64,000 nucleotides of DNA, from the NCBI GenBank assembly GCA_002917075.1, contig NTMA01000005.1, positions 620,001-684,000 on the forward strand, read 5' to 3'. Each line of letters opens with the position of its first letter. Within the stretch, counting starts at the first letter, position 1. The position numbers were made by a program, and so were the translations under genes. This stretch comes from Hawksworthiomyces lignivorus (Eukaryota; Ascomycota; Sordariomycetes; Ophiostomatales; Ophiostomataceae). The notes under the pieces are model-generated. The model made no database searches, was not told where the DNA came from, and saw nothing but the letters and a program-made list of their open reading frames with translations. Positions 11,401 to 23,084 of this stretch are shown piece by piece.

Positions 11401-14400
11401 TAGAGAAAAGAAGATACAGCATATCTCTAAGCAGCTAGAAAGAGGCAAAAAACAGTTCGCGAGAATCCCGTAGGTTGTCCTAAATGTACACTATATACCA
11501 TGAATTACATGAAAGCACTACAGCAATAGCAAGCCTAGCAGAAGGAAAGGGTTCAAGTGGGAGAACGACACAAGGGATCAGATTTCCAACTGCCGTCGTA
11601 TGGCAGAGACACATATTGATATGGTGCTGTTGTGATTCAGTCAATCATTGCTAATCATTGTCAATCTTCTAGAACTCACAAATCGGATGGAAGCCTCGAC
11701 TTGGCCTCCTTAAGAAGTATGAGGTACACAAAACTTCACCCTGGATTCTTTTTGCTTTCCTATTTTAGTATCCTCACTTCCACTTTTGTCTCCTGATGCT
11801 TCGGCCTATTCATAGTACATCATTCAGGTTGTGTTGTTCATATCTGCCTGATTTCCTTGACCCTTGGGAGTTCTTGATTCTTGAAGCTTATAATTTTGTT
11901 GGCCAAACCAGGCAAGCCAGAGCCGGAAGTACGGAATTATGGATGCGAAAGAGGTGAGAAAATCTGGTCATGAGTAAACTCGTTAATGGTATAATAACCG
12001 TCATCTTACTCTAACCAAACAGCAGAAATTTTGTGATGCACTCCGCTTGTCTATTGGCCCCTTTTCTTTGTGTGACTTTAGAGGATAGACCGCAACGTGG
12101 TTTGAGGTTGCTCTTACTGCCTGTCTGTTAGCTACGATCTTTTCTTATATCTTCATCTTAGTCGATATATTTGGATTTGGCTTGCCTATCGTATGTTGCA
12201 TTCGATTGTAGCTAAGACGTCTCAATTTGAGCCGCCGCAGAGTCCCACTCTCTTCCCCAGATACGAAATATAATTCCCATTTCCTGTGCATAGCATTTGC
12301 CGCTTTTTTTTTTTTCTTTTTGACAATCCCTCATTTTACAGACTTATGTTTGCGGGGAGCGCAAATTTAGAGGGCTATTTACTGGAGTCACTTCCATGTC
12401 TTTGACCGGGGAAGAGGGGGGTTACTCCACAAATAGAGAAGGGGACGACGTACGATCAAAAGAAAAGGAGAAGGAGTGTGTAAAGTAGGTATACCGCACT
12501 AGAGATAGCGCGACTAGAAGAACATAGAAAAAGAAGCAACAGAACCTGTATGTGAAAGTCCCTGTCAGAGCTGCGATGTATATTACAAGTGCACGAGCTC
12601 GTATGAGTATCTTGTCTAAGTAAGACGGGATGGTGGCCAACCTTAATTATTTAAGTATCAATAGAAGAGTGGGTGTTAAATAGAAATTGCAATCTACAAG
12701 ATGGAAAAAAGAAACAAACCAGAAGTTCTACAAGATACAGCAACATTCTGTGAACAGTGGTGGGTTATATGGGTGTTGCGGATAACTAGACCGTCAGAAG
12801 AATCCATAATCCTGTAGAATCAATAGGAAGGGAAGAAGGGAAAATTGGAGGGCACAAAAAAAAACATTCACCGTAGGGCACTTTCCAAGTGTGTTGTTGT
12901 TTCTATAACGAGACGGAAAGCCTGCCCGCAACGCCCTCGTCTTCATGTTTGTCTAACTAGAGCCCCTTTTCTTTTCTGTTGTTTGACACTTCTTTTGCGC
13001 GCCATTTTTCTTGCAAGTGGAGTCTCGCGTAGTGAATTTTTGTCAGGTGCGTACTGTCTGTTTTGCCGCGACTTTCCTAATGATCGTGCCCTCCTCTGTC
13101 GGTCGTTGTTTTCAATATCTGCTTTCAAGTTTTATCCATATTGCCGAAATAAACTAGACTGTATCCAGTAATGTTCATTGCAGAAAGTGTCTTGTGGCCA
13201 ATGGCGATCCGGATCATTTATTATTGCGCTCTTCACAGCCTTCTGGATCTTTGGACGATGGTAATTGTTATTCTCACTATCATTACCTACCTCTTTGCCC
13301 GCCTACGTTGTCACTGGAATCATTCACTCTCTCGGCCAGTGCCTACGGCATTGACTAAATTGAGTTCCCTACTTCAGTCTATTTAAATTGTCTTGCGTCC
13401 TTAATTATTTTATTTTTATTTTTATTATTTTTACTTCGACGTATTCGTCACCTAAGCTTGACTACTTCGACTAGAACATGAAAGGAAAAGAAGGAGGAGA
13501 ACGAGCAGAGCCGTCGTGAAGGGGAGAACCCTCTCCGGATGGTTCATTTCAGACTGGAGGTGCTTGAAGACGAGCTCGAAGAGCGAGCCATGGAAGCCAG
13601 AAAAGAATACAGCTCGTGGTTAAGAAAAACAGATCCGCATAAAACAGCAAGACAGCCGTAGAATACACCTAGAGTATGTTTTGTATACAAACTCTAGGAA
13701 AGTGTAGGTTTTGTTACCTCTTCTTTCTCCGCAGCACAGCGAAAGCACCCTAGTTTTGTTGCCGTATAAGCTGCCACTAGTATTACACTCGCTTATTCCA
13801 CTTCAGTTCACCTATGCAGCAGATGCAAGGCTCGGATACATCTCCCCAGGTAAAATTTCACCACCAGCGCCACTCCTAGCCAAGCATGCTTTGTATCTTT
13901 AATGCTTTGCCTCTATTTCATTTATCAGGTGGCACTGAAATCTCGCCCTTCATCTCTTTACAGTTACAATTAGATTTGGCAACCTTGAATAGGTCGTTCT
14001 TACTCAACACGCCGTTCGGACCATGATTTTTACATTTATAAGACATTACAAAATTGCGGCATATGAGCGTCAGTCATGAGCTGGATAGCACGCCCTCCCT
14101 TCTCCCTATTCCCTATCCAGGCTTTTACACTTCATATTTCTTCCGTATTTTCGCTATATGTTCTTTGCGCCTTCTCTGGCCCTCATTGGCTCTCATTTCT
14201 TCCTTCTTAATGAACAAAATGAGAACTCCAATTCGTGCATTAATGATCTAGGCCAGAGAAATACGCCCCTGTCTCTTCCCACCCCCTTATCAAGCCTGGA
14301 TTTTCGCTGCTTCTCACCTGGAGTCTGATTGCTTTGAAAGAGTGGAACTACCTTAGATACAACCACGAGTCTATAATAGCCACGAGTCTGAAATGACATC

Positions 14401-14815
14401 GGAGGGACGTATACCACGACTGCTGTAGACATGTAATACTCAATGGTAATCAAGTACACCAACTAGGGACGCCTCGAATATCCATCCTTATAAAACCGGC
14501 CAAATAATCTTCAGAAATATGAATTTCGTTGGCCCTCTTCTACTTATCTACTCTGATCGTGCCTCCCAGGCGTCTTTCAAATCGGTCTTTACCTCTGCTG
14601 TTCATCATTCTTAGTGTTTTGGGTTTACCTTGATTTCCCTGTTTGCGTTTCTCCTCTCCTTGGGCTACCCATTCTTGATATGGTGTGCTCTCACTGTATG
14701 AGAGGATTGATTGGGGTTTAATGTGTAGCAGTGTTCGCCTATTCTGATCATAGACTTTCTTTTCTTCTATATTTACTCCGTTTTCTTTCTTTACATCAGT
14801 TGTTACTGGGTTAAA
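8469..14815. other. Gene-poor region (6.3 kb) upstream of ferric reductase
   Basis: I found no family-like coding sequence on either strand. The ORFs present are short, low in complexity and random-looking; the longest, about 140 codons on the minus strand near 9892-10320, matches no family I know. The DNA is AT-rich with pyrimidine tracts, for example an A/T-only tract around 13400-13435. It may contain the long 5' UTR or upstream regulatory DNA of the ferric reductase, or non-coding transcripts; the sequence alone cannot decide. Confidence 0.45.
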
Positions 14816-16983
14816 ATGGCTAGCAACCCTTTACCGGCCGGGGCTTCTCACGGAAACTCGTCCGGAGCTGCAGGCGGTGGCCATGGAGGCCACGCCGGTG
14901 CTGGGGGTCAAGGAGCTGGGAATCACGGAGGCGGCTGGGGAAGCCCAGCCATGGCTGCAGCGTTTGCTCAGCGACGCTACTACAATGAGAAGGCTGCCAC
15001 TTACTTCGCTGCTTCAATCTGCGGCATTATTGCAATTTTTACCTTCTTACATTGGACTCGTCGACTCATGAGCCGATCACATCGCTTCTCGACCGTTGTC
15101 TCCCGGCCTTTTGTGGTGATCTCGCGGCATCTACGAAACATCCTAGTGCGTGGAGCACCTGGGTTCAACTCGTCTGGGCACGGTCTTCTCGTAGCACTCT
15201 ACGTGGGCATAAATCTCGCTCTTCTCCTAACAAATGTTGATAAGTCGAATCTTGGCCCGATAGCCTCCCGGTTTGGCTGGTAGGTTATGTTTCCTCGTCG
15301 CTCTTTTCTCCATGCTAGAGCTCAGAAGCTGACATGTCTTGAAGGATCCTCATGTCAAACTTGTGTTTCGTTGTGTTTCTAGCATTGAAGAATACACCGC
15401 TAGCGTACTTGACAGCATATTCATACGAACGGCTCAACTGTCTTCACCAAATTGCAGGCTGTACAACCTTTTTGCTCATGGTTATTCACGGTGTTACGTA
15501 CACTGTCTTCTTCTGGCACCGCGACAAATTGGATGTTCTTCGTGAGGATACCCAAGTGGCCGGCATTGTTGCGGGCTTCATGTTTCTAATTATGGTGGCA
15601 TCGGCCCTACTGCTTCGCCGTTACGTCTACGAGCTCTTTTATGTTATGCATCTGACAGCTTTTTTTGGTGCAATTATCGCTGTCGGTTTCCATCGCCGGG
15701 ATTTCCTCACACACGTTCCCATTATAACTTGCATAACAGCTGCGTTATTTGTCACGGATCGCTTGTTGCGTCTGAGTCGATTTGCAGTGAACTGCGCCAA
15801 CAACACAGCTACAATCTTCCCACTGCCCAATGGTGGCACTCGTATCCTGTTAGCCAAAAAACCGGCCCGCGCAGCTCCTGGCAAGCATATGTTCGTCTGT
15901 ATTCCAAGCATACGCATGTTCGAGATGCATCCATTCACTATCATCGACACTGAAGCCGCCGATGGCTCCATCGAGTTTGTGGTCAAGTCATACAACGGTT
16001 TTACACGCAAATTGCACGCTCATGCCTTGGCCAACCCTGGCGCCAAGCTCTGGGCTGCTGCCGAGGGCCCGTACGGCACGTTCCCGGATCCAATGGAATA
16101 TGATAAAATCATTTTGATTGCCGGCGGCAGCGGTGCCAGTTATACTTTTGGGCTGGCAGTAAATATGTTGAAGCGCATGGACGCAGAATCTGCCAAGAAT
16201 ATCGTTTTTATCTGGACAGCTAAAACTCAGGGTAAGTCGCTACTTATCTCATCCCTCCCTTAAAGTCTGGCTGGGAAGGCTTTGGCCATCTCTGTCGTGT
16301 CTGTTGAGTTGCATTTGGCCGCTCGACATAGTCCTTGGAATTAACGCATCTCAACATTAGAAAATTTGACTTGGTTTGCTGAACATCTCGATACTTTACG
16401 AACACACCCCAATGCTCCTAAGGTGCATGTTTCGCTATATGTGACACGTGCACCTGGATCATCGTCATCAGATGATGAGAGAGTCAACAGAAACACTCAA
16501 AGCAGTGTGCACAATATTATGACCAAACAATTGGCATCTTCCGGGGCCCCGAGTGGCACCATTGAGCTTGCCAGAACTACAACCACAACAGGCCTCCATC
16601 ACGATATCGAAAAGGGAACAGTCGAAGAGAAGGAGGATATTGTGGAAAAGGAGACGGGCTCAAAGAGCAACAATGAAACCAAAAGCAGCAGCAAAAATGT
16701 GGCCGCCGACCTAGAGAAGGCTACGGCAGCTGCCGACGCTGATGCTGCCAGCGACACAAATCTGTCCGAGTCGCGGCCGCTGAGCCACTCTTTCTCGTCA
16801 GGACGTCCAGACGCCGCCACCGTCATCCAGAACGCCGTGTCGTCGACGGCTCCATCACAGCGCGTGCTGGTGGCATCTTGCGGCCCTCCCGCCTTGATGA
16901 AAGCAGTTCGTAATGCGACGGCAAGGTGTATCACAAGCGATGGTCCAAGCGTAGAGCTACACTGCGAACAGTTTGGGTGGTAA
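14816..16983 (+). CDS. Ferric reductase-like transmembrane protein (FRE family, FAD/NADPH)
   Basis: Plasma-membrane metalloreductase that passes electrons from cytosolic NADPH via FAD and two hemes to extracellular Fe(III) or Cu(II). Exons 14816-15279, 15345-16231 and 16361-16983 give 657 residues. The N-terminus is rich in Gly, Ala and His, then come several membrane spans. Bis-heme ligands are the paired histidines at about 189/203 and 257/271, each pair 14 apart as in the ferric-reductase domain. FAD binding: HPFT at about 350-353. NADPH binding: EGPYG near 395 and GGSGASYTFG near 415. The C-terminus SCGPPALMK and EQFGW is typical. A Ser/Thr/Glu-rich insert of roughly 130 residues interrupts the NADPH lobe (about 475-605), as in many fungal FREs. 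Substrate metal is not predictable. Confidence 0.93.
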
Positions 16984-18219
16984 TGTTAGCTTTGTCCAGT
17001 CTTCTTTCTGACGGCTTTGCTGAGGTGCTTTTCTTTCTGATCACTCTTTTTTCCTTGTTTAATCTACAATGTATGGTATATATATTAAGGATATACGGCG
17101 AAAACGATTTTGCATTCTCGCATTTATATTTTCCAACCTCTGAAGAACTCCCTTCAGACAATTGTTCAAAAGGTTCACCATGTTTCTTTTTTTGCAAGTG
17201 TAATGAAAAAAATAAGAGTAGCGTCTTTTTCTCCTAGTTTTAGCTAGAATGCTGTGCGCAAAGATGAGAATAGGGGTATGCTTACTCTTAAGCATGTCAG
17301 CCTACAGCGCCTCCCACAGTTCAATAATTTTTTTTTGAAATGTCTACGACCATGTAAAATATACCACAAAGTGTATGTCATGAAGTGTGGTCGATTCAAG
17401 CATGACTGGAGCTCACAACCAAGAAATTATACAAATGTTGGCATTTTCACACAGAATACACAGTACCTGTAACACGAGTTGTGGTTCCCGCGAATTAGAC
17501 TTCGGCCACGAAACCGTATGATGTAATACAACTGAATCAATCCAAAACATTTGTGCAATTGAGATACGCGTATCTATCGTACGTGTACGATACGTGTTTG
17601 TGCTCTCCACAAGTTTCATTCACACTATTCCGAGAGTGGTTTCAATATTACGTCCCTACGTTTTTTTTTGGTTTTCTTTCTCCTTCCGGATTTGTTCCCC
17701 CCCCCCCCTTGTTCAGTGCTTATCATGCTAATTTCTTATTCTGCAAGAGGCTCTAGATAGCTCGCGGCAGCTAAAATAAACGGTCCTAGAAAACGTTATG
17801 TTCACATCATCAAAATGTAGGGTGTGCATCTTCGACTTTAGCAGCCCTTGAGCTACAGACAAGTCGATTCTTTTCCGTCGCATAATCTCACTTGCGAATT
17901 CTCAAGCCTCAGGGACAATATCAAGACGCATAATACGTTTAAAGCAGCTAAATGGTATAAATGTCTCTTTCAATCAATGATAAGAGAATACTGGCATTCC
18001 ATAGGACACGCAAATTAGAATACACCTCCTTGAACGCCATAAAAATGTCATGCCTGGTTGCTCCCAAAATGGTCGTGACTAATCCCTATCCGATATAATT
18101 CGCCCATGAAGCAAATCCACAACTATGACCTAATGCCTTCACTCGTCATACATATATATATGTACATATATATACACATGTATACACAGCCACACGTTCA
18201 ACGAGATATCTGCTTTGTT
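16984..18219. other. Convergent intergenic region with AT microsatellite
   Basis: Lies between the 3' ends of the ferric reductase and the minus-strand acyltransferase. It holds a run of C at about 17698-17708 and an AT/ACAT-rich tract at 18148-18187. No gene recognised. Confidence 0.5.
18148..18187. repeat. (TA)n/(ACATAT) low-complexity tract
   Basis: Alternating purine-pyrimidine tract of about 40 bp just downstream of the acyltransferase stop codon. It could sit in the 3' UTR. Typical microsatellite. Confidence 0.8.
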
Positions 18220-19705
18220 TTATGAGGGCAAAACCGGCTGTGACTTCTCGTTTGTATCGCGAAGCACGTAGCCCACAATTTTTTCCGTGAGGGTATTCGC
18301 AAAAGGGTCGACGTAGGTCGTCCAGGCCACGGCAGCGGCGTAGTTGAGCGGAACCCACATGATTATCACCACGTAAAGATGCATCCACCCTGGGAAAGGC
18401 GTATAATTTTGGACAACCTCACCCTTATCGTCTTTCGTATCGGGCAATGTCTGGAATCCGTAAAGCAACCAGGCGAGGACGCTGCGGAGTAGAGGCCCAT
18501 GCAGCAGATAGACTGCAAAGGATTGCTTTCCTAGCCATAGGAAAGCGCGGTTGGACAAGACGCTGCGCATTCCAGGCGAGAAGTGGAGGCCGAGGGCAAT
18601 CAGCTGCACGCCTAGGCCCGAGGCAAAACGCGCAATATCAGACTTTACCGGAAGGAGATTGGACAAGACGGTATGTTGCCATTTGGCCCAAGCCACCCGT
18701 TCGGGGTGGGCTTCTGGATATGACGCGATGAAGATCCCAAAAATCAAGAAGAAAGGCGAGAGCAGGCGGGAGAGCCGGGGGCTCTCAGCCAGAAACTGGT
18801 TGGCCTTGGGATGGTTCTGAAGATCGGAGAGAAACACGCCGAAAAAAAACTGCATGCCGAATGTTGCTGGAGAGAGGGGAAAGGACACTGGTTAGCACGA
18901 GGCCTTGCAAAGTCTGCCGGCTGCACACCGCAGTCCCGTCTTGATCTGGAGCACGTAATTAACTCACGATCATTGGCGAACACATAAAAGAGCCACATGC
19001 CCATAGCCGCCATCATACGGTAGCGGGGTTGGACGTAACCTGTGGCCAACATGAACATATAGACCAGCATACTGCCCTGGAGCAGCGGCATCAACGTCCA
19101 CTGGTTAGCATCATACTGGTTGCCGCCGTGCGTCCAGGTGCCGATGATGTTGTTAATCAAGTTCCGGATTGCTCTCCCGAGGTGCGGGATTGCCTTGGGG
19201 CCGGTTTCGCGGATCCACCAGCTGCTGCAGTGTTGAGCAACATAAAACGCTCCTAGTTGGCAGGCAAACCAGACGATGATGGTAGCAAAGGAGGCCGGTA
19301 GGATGAGACGCGGGACACGGCGCAAGGCGGATTTGCCCATAGACTTGAAGGCTGCCTCCTGGTTGCCCTGGCGGCAGAGGCGGATGGGCTTCAGGGCGCA
19401 GACATAACCGGTTACCAGAGCAAAGATGGCGACGCCGATGCGGCCTTGGAAGAAGACACGGATAAATGGCCACTGGATAACGCGTGGCGCAGCCTTGTCG
19501 TTATCAGTGGAATCAAAGAGCAAGAGATCAAAGGCGCGGCTCAAGTGTGTGACCACAACCAGTGACGAAGCGAGGCCACGAAAGCCCTGTCATCGACAAG
19601 AATCCACGGTTAGCAAGCCGCAAGTCTCATTCCAAAGATGAGCGTTCCTGGCAACCCTATACTTACATCAACCCACTTGACATTCCCTTCTTTTCCAATA
19701 GCCAT
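18220..19705 (-). CDS. Membrane acyltransferase 3 family protein
   Basis: Multi-pass membrane O-acyltransferase of the acyltransferase-3 (OafA/NolL/NRF-6) superfamily; fungal members are often annotated as hard-surface-induced proteins. Exons on the minus strand are 19667-19705 (39 nt), 18968-19586 and 18220-18866, giving 434 residues. The family start motif VDGFRGLASSLVVVTHLSR is formed across the first splice: exon 1 encodes MAIGKEGNVKWVD and exon 2 opens with GFRGLA. The His in VVTHLSR is the conserved N-terminal histidine of this family. Later features are GRIGVAIFALVTGYV, a basic RRVPRLILPA loop, and many hydrophobic segments such as FGMQFFFGVFLSDL, AVYLLHGPLLRSVLAW and HLYVVIIMWVPLNYAAA. 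The acyl donor and acceptor are unknown. Confidence 0.9.
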
Positions 19706-20853
19706 TTTTCTCTCCTAGATTCAAAGTTTCGGAACGAGATTCTATCCTAGAAATCCTGTTCTATAAACTGTCGTCAAATCAGTGCTCTCCGGTAATCCAA
19801 CTGAATGGTAACGGAGGGTTGATCTGCGTCCGATAGAGTGTCTGCTGCGAGCACTTAAAATTCGAATAAATATTTTGTCTGCAGGTACTTTGTATCCTCT
19901 AGCCTTGAGAGTGCCGTGCTTGTGACTTTGTCCGGCAGACTTGTAGTGATATATTAATAGATTAAGTGAACAGTAACGGGGGGCAGCGACCGTCGGCGAG
20001 AAACAGCTGGAGAAAGTCAAGAGAGTAGTAGAAACGTAAAATAGGAAACAAGAAACGGTAAGAAATGAGTGACTAGTTGAAAAAAGAAGAGAAAAGCGAA
20101 CGACAAGCTCAAAACATTAGAAGCATGAACCGGGAGAAGAAACGAATAGGTCTTAGCTGGCCCCAAAAGACGCAACAATACAAGTTCTAGAGAGACAAAA
20201 CGAATGCAGTCGAATAATACAAGAAAAGGCTGAGAGAAGGAGCCCAGATTCTTAAGTACGAACTACCTTGCCTCGCAATATACTACCATGGCGTTCATGT
20301 AGCCAGCCGTACGCTCGGATTGGTCTGGGTTTTCGTTTGCTTTTCAGGCATGTGTGGTCCATCCCCACAAATATGTACACATGCTCCTTAAACTACTTGC
20401 AACTCTCTCTCGCTGGGACCACTTACGGCAACGCGTCCCCGTTACATGAGAGACCGAAGCAAAAGGGGTGGGGGGAAACCAGGAGGGAGCAAGTGGAAAA
20501 GGCTCCCCTACTGGCTTGTGCATAAAGAACACAGAAAATAGAGGAACCCATGAGAGTTACGTACGATACACAACAAACTGCAACGTCGTAGAGTACCGGA
20601 TTATCAGATCTAGTGAAGAGTTGGCTTAGAGGAGAAGGCAAATCTCAAAACAATAACGAGGCATAAAGATATCGATATTTTAGTCTCTTCCTTTTCTAGT
20701 ACATATAAGACGCCATGTTTGTGATTCTCTTCTCTGGCTGCATCCTTTCTACGACGGGGTGCTATTAGCGGTAAGACGAGAATAAGTACAAGGATCTCAC
20801 GAAGGAAATCAACTTCTAGGAGTACACATGTGTGTGGATGGTCTTGCCTTTTC

Positions 20854-20881
20854 TTTTTTTTTTTTTTTTTTTTAAAAAAAA
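20854..20881. repeat. T20A8 homopolymer junction
   Basis: Twenty T directly followed by eight A. It is self-complementary over eight base pairs and is the longest homopolymer in the window. Confidence 0.85.
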
Positions 20882-21625
20882 GTTGCCGTTCGTGCCGTGG
20901 AGCCGGGGGCTAGCATCTCGCAAAGCACGGTTGACCTGGGCTTCTTAAGCGTCTTGAAATGAAAGGCTTGCAGTAATGCAGTGAGTGGCCAGCAGTGCCA
21001 ATAACCGGGTCACATTTTCGCATTTTACTTGTCTTTCTGCCCAGTTTCCGTCACCCCGTATAGCCAAGACTTCTAAGCGAGCCAGCTGCCAAGACACTGG
21101 GGGACGATGAAATTTCATCCTCTCCTACGTAATTTCTTGGCTTGCCACTCCTAATCTGAGAGAACCAGTTTTAGTGCATGGAAGAACCCGAGAGAGGCTT
21201 TCGAAAGAAAGCAAATGGAAACTAGTCAGGAGAACATGTATGAGAAAAGAACGAAATAAAAAGAAAAGGTGAGAATCGGCCGAAAGAGGACAGAAACGTA
21301 AAACAGAGAACCGGTAGATTAGATCTCTGAGGGGACGGCTTTAGATATTAGTGGACAAGATTCAACGTGGTAAAGAGAAAAAGCGTTCCGCTGCGTGCTT
21401 GTCATCGTTCATGTATAACTGGAACGCACGACAGTGCATGGAAGACCAAGGTGGCTGTCAGTAAACACCGTCCTAGGAAACTCTTCACCACAGGTAGCTG
21501 ACTACCCAGATGTAAGTGTTCCGCTGATGAAATATATTCAAACTAGAAACCCAACGCCATTTGTTCCTAGACTGGAGGTTTACATGCAGGGCCATTGCTC
21601 ATGCTCGGACCACGGTGTACATGCT

Positions 21626-21664
21626 TTTTTTTTTTTTTATAAAAATAATAATAATAATAATAAA
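21626..21664. repeat. Poly-T followed by (AAT)n microsatellite
   Basis: A T run of about 13 followed by ATAAA and about seven AAT/ATA units. Simple repeat within the desert. Confidence 0.8.
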
Positions 21665-23065
21665 AACTACGACCGTGAGAATGGAATTGCCATGTTCTTC
21701 TTTTCTCATTACTTTAGCAATAATTAAGACGCGTAATACGCTTTAACCAAGAAAAGAGGAACCGCAAAAATGATCAAAGATAAAATAAGAACGTCACTGC
21801 TTGTGGACTAGGACCCTTAAAACCCCAGTCCACAATTATGTGAAACCCCCTTTTCTTGATTCGCTCTGTGGGTCTTCTACATTAACATTTTAACAGAATG
21901 GTCCCTCCCTTGCCTCCATCTTTCTTTTTGCTCAGGTGTGGTGTCAGTCTGTAGTTGATGCGATCTTCCGCACTTATTGGCTAACGGGATTAGGAGAATC
22001 TCATCAGTATGGATACTTTCGTTGGAAACATTGCATACGTACACCATTAGTACGAGTACATCTCTACATGCTCCGTACAGACTCACTCGCTTCAACTACC
22101 AAAAAGGGAAATATGAAATACACGTAGTCACGGCGGAAAATGGCTATCAAACTAGAAGCAAACATAATGGCAGCTACAGCGCGAATAACTCTAGAGAATG
22201 CATAGATAACGAAAGAGGTAGGTCTGCTTTCAAGTACAAATCACAAGGCGAGACCCTTCATCCAAACCGGATTAAACGAAGAGATTTTTCGAGCGCCGCA
22301 ATTAACTGCGAAAATGGATGTCCATTTAGGATCCTCGTGCAACCCTATCCCGCGCTTCGCATGCAGTAGAAGACCGCCAAGAAATGCTCTTATCGTTGTG
22401 GATGCACCCCCCAACCAACCCCCGCATACCGAAATACTGAAAAGACCTGCAGTCAGCCCAGCTTTTTTTCTTTCTTTTCAAAAAGACCTACAGTTCCGAC
22501 CTGCAATTATCTGTGGCGCTCAGGATAATATTGCAGCTTTCTTTTTCTTGTATATTTGGCTGATGACCAGATTCCGCATTGGGCTACACCATCAATTTTC
22601 GAGCCTCCTCAACCTTGGCAATGAGAAATAAGTACATGTGGCTTATATGGAATAGAGCGAAGAAAGAAAAACTCTCGGAAAGGGTGCTACACATACTTTT
22701 CCCACACAGGTCCTATGTCCTTATTGTCAAAGACCAAGGATGGATCCGCGGTAAAAGGCAACAAGCCCTCTTGTGCTGCTTAGGAAACTATTACGGTGTA
22801 CATTTCACGGCCTAGTAGTACAGGCTTAAAAAGTAGGGGGCACAATTCAATTCGTGCAAACCTCCATTTGCCGTTTACTTGGCTGCAATGCAGTTGGCTC
22901 TTCCGGGTAGAATGCCAACCCTTTGATGTGCTTGGCTTAGCAAAGAAAAAAATCCGCATAGGTGGCCCCTGAAACCTGTATGAAAAGGGAATAGACCGAT
23001 ATCCCCGTTTTTCTTCTGCACATGATTAGACTGCGGCCCCGACGCCAAGCTCAGCGCAGCCTCGC

Positions 23066-23084
23066 CAAGACTCGCCGAGTCTTG
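23066..23084. repeat. Perfect 19-bp inverted repeat
   Basis: CAAGACTCG, one C, then CGAGTCTTG: two 9-bp arms with a single-base centre. The octamer GCCAAGAC also appears on both sides of it (about 23064 and 23084) as a direct repeat. This could be a dimeric-factor site or chance; nothing around it identifies a target gene. Confidence 0.6.
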
